Positions 6,641 through 9,383 of a stretch of 9,383 bases of DNA are shown here, one piece after another. The DNA is taken from assembly GCA_963849485.1 (NCBI GenBank), contig CAWKIF010000006.1, positions 1 through 9,383 of the forward strand, in the 5' to 3' direction. Position numbers and translations under genes: made by a program. The DNA comes from CAVTWJ01 sp963849485 (GTDB lineage: Bacteria > Oederibacteriota > Muellerivitia > Muellerivitales > Muellerivitaceae). Within the stretch, counting starts at the first letter, position 1. Every line of letters begins with the position of its first letter. Below the pieces are notes generated by a model. The model ran no database searches. It saw only the letters and a program-made list of their open reading frames with translations, and had not been told where the DNA came from.

Positions 6641-7176
6641 AATTTATCTGCGTTTATTGCGGTTCGAGCCCTGGAGTTGATCCGGTTTATCTCCAAAAGG
6701 CCGGTGAGTTGGGCGGGATCTTGGCCCGGAAAAACTTAACCCTCGTCTATGGCGGCGCAAAGGTAGGCCTTATGGGCCGGGTGGCGGATGAGGTTCTTTT
6801 CCATGGCGGCCAGGCGATCGGGGTCATCCCAAAGATGCTGAAGGACAAGGAAGTCGCTCATCCTGGTTTGTCCGAACTTCATGTGGTCAAAGACATGCAC
6901 GAACGGAAAGCTAAAATGGCCGAACTCTCTGACGCCTTCATCGCCTTGCCGGGTGGTTTCGGAACCCTGGAAGAAGTCATGGAAATGATCACCTGGAACC
7001 AGTTGGGCCTGCAAACTAAACCCATCGGTTTTCTGAATGTGAACCGCTATTTCGAGGGGTTGTTTCAATTCTTCCAAAAGACCAGTCAAGGCGGTTTCGT
7101 GAAGCAATCGATGATTGACAGCTTGATATTGGAACCGGATCCCCACGCATTAATTGACAAAATCACAGCCCAGTAA
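6637..7176 (+). CDS. LOG-family nucleoside 5'-monophosphate phosphoribohydrolase
   Basis: This 179-residue Rossmann-fold protein belongs to the LOG (lysine decarboxylase-like, 'Lonely Guy') family. Characterised members hydrolyse the N-glycosidic bond of nucleoside 5'-monophosphates, such as AMP or cytokinin riboside monophosphate, giving a free base and ribose 5-phosphate. The signatures are visible: VYCGSSPG at 6-13, YGGAKVGLMG at 38-47, MHERKAKM at 87-94 and PGGFGTLEE at 105-113 (the PGGxGTxxE nucleotide and catalytic motif), followed by TWNQLG. The start at ATG 6637 overlaps the stop of the membrane protein gene (ATGA). An in-frame ATG at 6514 would run deep inside that gene and adds non-family sequence. 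Despite the family's historical name it is not a decarboxylase. The nucleotide substrate here is unknown. Confidence 0.92.
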   Translation: MKFICVYCGSSPGVDPVYLQKAGELGGILARKNLTLVYGGAKVGLMGRVADEVLFHGGQAIGVIPKMLKDKEVAHPGLSELHVVKDMHERKAKMAELSDAFIALPGGFGTLEEVMEMITWNQLGLQTKPIGFLNVNRYFEGLFQFFQKTSQGGFVKQSMIDSLILEPDPHALIDKITAQ

Positions 7177-7266
7177 ATCGCAAATCGGAATATCTCAAAA
7201 AAGAGTGGCAATTTAAAGCTGAAAAGTTTACTTTATCGCCTCATTTCTCGTTAACGGGGGCCCCTC

Positions 7267-7653
7267 ATGAGTTGGATCGACAGCTTAAAATTCCAGGAAG
7301 ACGGGTTGATTCCCGTGATTGCGCAAGACGCCCAGACGGGTGAAATACTGATGTTCGCTTTCGCCAACCGCGATTCGCTGGAACACACTGCCCAGTCCGG
7401 GAACATGACTTATTGGAGCCGGAGCCGCAAAAAACTCTGGAAAAAAGGCGAAGAATCCGGAAATGTACAGAAAGTAAAGGCCCTTTACACCGATTGCGAT
7501 AAAGACGCCATTCTGGTAAAAATAGAACAAGTCGGGGGCGCCGCCTGCCACACGGGCAAACGTTCCTGCTTCTTCAATGAGAGGGAAGGGGACAACTGGA
7601 AGGAAGTCGGAATCCAGGTCTTCGATCCCGAGAAAGTTTACGGACATAAATGA
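7267..7653 (+). CDS. hisI: Phosphoribosyl-AMP cyclohydrolase HisI
   Basis: HisI opens the adenine ring of PR-AMP to give ProFAR, the substrate of HisA. At 128 residues it has only the cyclohydrolase domain; the PR-ATP pyrophosphatase (HisE) domain fused in enterobacteria is absent and no hisE is in the window. Family motifs are complete: TYWSRSRKKLWKKGEESGN at about 48-66, the metal cluster TDCDKD (Asp76, Cys77, Asp78, Asp80), and ACHTGKRSC with Cys94 and Cys101, so all three Zn cysteines are present. ATG 7267 follows GGGGG (7256-7260) with 6-base spacing. The 90-base gap after the LOG gene shows no convincing terminator or promoter. The stop overlaps the start of a Trp-containing leader ORF (ATGA 7650-7653). 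Confidence in function is high. Confidence 0.97.
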   Translation: MSWIDSLKFQEDGLIPVIAQDAQTGEILMFAFANRDSLEHTAQSGNMTYWSRSRKKLWKKGEESGNVQKVKALYTDCDKDAILVKIEQVGGAACHTGKRSCFFNEREGDNWKEVGIQVFDPEKVYGHK

Positions 7654-7709
7654 ACGCTTCTTTAGTCGTGAATTTGAATCATTGGCGCAGCCACCGTTGG
7701 CGTTCCTAA
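7650..7709 (+). CDS. Candidate trp leader peptide (trpL-like), 19 residues, two Trp codons
   Basis: This short ORF reads MNASLVVNLNHWRSHRWRS and then TAA. Its ATG overlaps the hisI stop (ATGA), the same junction used at 5094-5097 and 6637-6640. Two Trp in 19 codons, located in the second half and directly upstream of trpE, is what ribosome-mediated attenuation predicts: a ribosome starved for charged tRNA-Trp stalls at 7683-7685 or 7698-7700. Both Trp codons lie in the left arms of a nested stem (next entry). There is no strong ribosome site of its own; coupling to hisI is likely. It could be a chance ORF, since TTGGCG occurs twice and supplies both Trp codons. It differs from enterobacterial TrpL. 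The identification is inference from position, Trp content and structure. Confidence 0.5.
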   Translation: MNASLVVNLNHWRSHRWRS

Positions 7710-7752
7710 AAGCCCAGCCGGTCGCTGACGTTCGCCTTTTGATTCAAAATTC
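7670..7752 (+). promoter_or_regulatory. Nested stem structure between hisI and trpE, putative trp attenuator
   Basis: The outer arm 7670-7687 pairs with 7733-7752: GAATTT and GAATCA pair around one bulged A, then GGCG pairs with CGCC after a small internal loop. The inner arm 7695-7702 (CGTTGGCG) pairs with 7723-7730 (CGCTGACG), 8 pairs including two G-U. The structure ends 5 bases before the trpE ribosome site. There is no U-run after the right arm and only TTTT after CGCC (7737-7740), so a standard intrinsic terminator is not evident. Control by masking or exposing the trpE ribosome site is one alternative. The pairing was found by eye and no energy was calculated. Confidence 0.45.
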
Positions 7753-7757
7753 AAACT

Positions 7758-7764
7758 AAAGGAG
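7758..7764 (+). promoter_or_regulatory. trpE ribosome binding site
   Basis: AAAGGAG lies 8 bases before ATG 7773, the strongest Shine-Dalgarno sequence in the window. It fixes the trpE start and lies just outside the right arm of the nested stem. Confidence 0.85.
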
Positions 7765-7772
7765 ATTCATCC

Positions 7773-9383
7773 ATGAAAACCCCCCATCCATCCCACGTTG
7801 TCCCTTCCTTCGAGAACTTCCGCGAGTGGGCCAAACGCTACAACCGCGTTCCATTGGCTCTTTCCCTCCATTCCGACCTGGAAACGCCCTTGTCTGTTTA
7901 TTTAAAACTGGCCCAGGCGACCAACGGGTTCCTCTTGGAGAGCGTGGAAAAAAACGAGCAGGTCGCCCGCTTTTCCATCATTGGTCTTTCCCCCTCGGCG
8001 GTTTTTGAGGCCAAGAACGGGGTTCTCATCAATCGTGAGGGAGGGCGCAGCAAGAAAGAAAAAACCCACAACCCCCTGCAAACAATCAAAGGCTACGCCG
8101 CTTTGATCCGTCAGGCACCCCTGGAAGGCGCCGGGTTCCTGGGCGGCCTGGTGGGCTACGTGGGTTATGACGCCGTCCGGTATTTCGAGAAACTTCCCAG
8201 TTCCAAGCCCGATCCCCTGAAGGTGCCCGACCTATACCTGATGGTGACCGACAAGTTGGCCGTATTCGACCATTTGAAAAGGACACTTCGCCTGATTTTC
8301 AACGTGGAAGTGAAAGACCAAAGGAATTTGACCACCCTTTACGATGAGGCGGTGGAAAAGCTCCTCTCGCTTGAAAAGGAACTGGAGAAACCTCTGGTGG
8401 GCGTGACCGAAATCCCCGTTCCCCCCGTCCAAAAGCCCGGTCCCAACGACCTGTTTGGTTTCCAATCGAACGCCACTCCCCGAAGTTTTGAGCGGATGGT
8501 GGAGAGGTCAAAAAAATACATCCAAGCGGGCGACATCATCCAGGTGGTGGGTTCCCAGCGGTTCCAGAAGGAAACAACCGCTGACCCGATCACCATTTAC
8601 CGTTTGCTCCGGCGCTTGAATCCTTCGCCTTATATGTTTCTGCTCCATATGGAGGACCTCTACCTGGTGGGTTCCTCGCCCGAGATGATGATCCGGGTTC
8701 AAGATGGAACAGTGGAAACCCGCCCGATCGCGGGAAGCCGCCCTCGGGGAAAAACTCCGGAGGATGATCAATACATGGAAGAAAGCCTCCTGGCGGATGA
8801 GAAGGAATTAGCCGAGCACGTGATGCTGGTGGACCTGGCCCGTAACGACCTGGGAAGGGTTTGCGATTACGGCTCGGTGAAGGTCAATCATTTCAAGAGG
8901 GTGGAGCGATATTCCCACATCATGCACATTGTCTCCGATGTCACGGGCAGGCTCCGGCGGGACAAGTCCTCCTATGAGGCTTTTCAATCCTGTTTTCCGG
9001 CGGGCACCCTCTCCGGCGCCCCCAAAATCCGGGCCATGGAAATCATTGAGGAATTGGAGCCGGGACGGAGGGGCATTTACGGCGGCGCGGTCGTGGCCTT
9101 TGGCTTTGACGGGAACATGGATTCCGCCATCACCATCCGATCCGTCGTACTCAAACCCTCGGGACCTGGAAAAATGAAAGCCTATGTCCAGGCGGGGGCG
9201 GGATTGGTGGCCGACTCGGTACCCCAAAGCGAGTTTATGGAATCCTGCAATAAGGCCCGGGCGGTTCTGATGGCAGTGAACCTTGCTGAAAAGACGAAAA
9301 CCAACGGCCAACACAAAGGCACAAAGACGCAAAGGAAATCAAAACGAAAGATTAAAAGAAAAGGAAAAATAAAAGAAAATTCC
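7773..9383 (+). CDS. trpE: Anthranilate synthase component I TrpE, open at the 3' edge
   Basis: TrpE converts chorismate to anthranilate using ammonia supplied by TrpG, the first step of the tryptophan branch. The frame runs from ATG 7773 for 537 codons to the window edge with no stop. The Trp-feedback site is indicated by LLES at 54-57 and NPSPYMF at 283-289, which favour TrpE over PabB. The chorismate-site motifs are RPIAGSRPRG at 317-326, ELAEHVMLVDLARND at 345-359, DVTG at 389-392, FPAGTLSGAPKIRAMEII at 408-425 and QAGAG at 473-477. The family's usual end is near residue 507 (CNKARAVLMAVNLAEK). Beyond it come at least 30 more residues, 13 of them Lys or Arg, partly encoded by an intergenic-type repeat at 9308-9338. 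The core is intact; no trpG is visible in the window. Confidence 0.96.
   Translation, partial: MKTPHPSHVVPSFENFREWAKRYNRVPLALSLHSDLETPLSVYLKLAQATNGFLLESVEKNEQVARFSIIGLSPSAVFEAKNGVLINREGGRSKKEKTHNPLQTIKGYAALIRQAPLEGAGFLGGLVGYVGYDAVRYFEKLPSSKPDPLKVPDLYLMVTDKLAVFDHLKRTLRLIFNVEVKDQRNLTTLYDEAVEKLLSLEKELEKPLVGVTEIPVPPVQKPGPNDLFGFQSNATPRSFERMVERSKKYIQAGDIIQVVGSQRFQKETTADPITIYRLLRRLNPSPYMFLLHMEDLYLVGSSPEMMIRVQDGTVETRPIAGSRPRGKTPEDDQYMEESLLADEKELAEHVMLVDLARNDLGRVCDYGSVKVNHFKRVERYSHIMHIVSDVTGRLRRDKSSYEAFQSCFPAGTLSGAPKIRAMEIIEELEPGRRGIYGGAVVAFGFDGNMDSAITIRSVVLKPSGPGKMKAYVQAGAGLVADSVPQSEFMESCNKARAVLMAVNLAEKTKTNGQHKGTKTQRKSKRKIKRKGKIKENS
9308..9338 (+). repeat. Copy of the hisA-hisF repeat arm inside the trpE 3' end
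   Basis: These 31 bases match 4171-4201 at 26 positions and share the 8-base cacaaag/cacgaag rhythm. Here the repeat is read in frame as part of the TrpE tail (around QHKGTKTQRK). The sequence that follows, up to 9383, is very A-rich. An inverted partner arm, if present, would lie beyond the window. Confidence 0.7.

Noticed and set aside
7154..7182. TTGACA -35-like box at the LOG gene end
   Set aside because: No -10-like hexamer lies 16-18 bases downstream; the nearest TAAATC is only 14 bases away and partly within the stop region.
7577..7759. 60-codon frame across the hisI end and the hisI-trpE gap
   Set aside because: It starts inside the hisI Zn-motif region in another frame, has no family features and no ribosome site.
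8808..9332. Minus-strand ORF of 174 codons opposite trpE
   Set aside because: It is fully opposite conserved TrpE catalytic motifs; its sequence is low-complexity mirror coding.

Overview
The window is a stretch of bacterial chromosome carrying most of a histidine biosynthesis operon, followed by the first gene of tryptophan biosynthesis. All genes are on the + strand and closely packed. The order is hisD (5' end cut off), hisC, hisB, hisH, hisA, hisF, two small tandem paralogues of unknown function, a GNAT acetyltransferase, a four-helix membrane protein, a LOG-family phosphoribohydrolase, hisI and trpE (open at the right edge). No tRNA, rRNA, CRISPR array, transposase or phage gene is visible. 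Several features point to an uncultured or environmental bacterium of moderate-to-high GC: monofunctional HisB and HisI, separate HisH and HisF, TTG/GTG starts, 8-nt-periodic 'cacgaag'-type intergenic repeats and Lys-rich C-terminal tails. I cannot name the phylum from sequence alone.

Region 1 (1-4154), hisD-hisC-hisB-hisH-hisA. The gaps are 2-50 bases, as in one transcript, and all catalytic residues I looked for are present. The exception is the PLP-pocket loop of HisC, which reads PNPPVG instead of the usual PNNPTG. HisA ends in an extra Lys-rich tail.

Region 2 (4155-4326), 172 bases without a gene. It holds a 39-base-arm imperfect inverted repeat. A relative of its left arm recurs at 9308-9338, inside the reading frame of the trpE 3' end.

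Region 3 (4327-7176). HisF is followed by five genes that are not histidine enzymes, joined by 2-3-base gaps or ATGA overlaps. They are two approximately 90-residue paralogues, GNAT, a four-TM protein and LOG. They separate hisF from hisI.

Region 4 (7177-9383), hisI then trpE. In the 119-base gap a 19-codon ORF with two Trp codons begins at an ATGA overlap with the hisI stop. Both Trp codons lie in the left arms of a nested stem structure ending just before the trpE ribosome binding site. This is a good candidate for a tryptophan-sensing leader (trpL).

Together HisI (step 3), HisA, HisH/HisF, HisB, HisC and HisD cover most steps from PR-AMP to histidine. HisG, HisE and a histidinol-phosphate phosphatase are not in the window. 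TrpE would open the Trp branch with a TrpG partner outside the window. The most novel-looking items are the trpL-like leader, the paralogue pair, and the repeat that has been drawn into the end of trpE.
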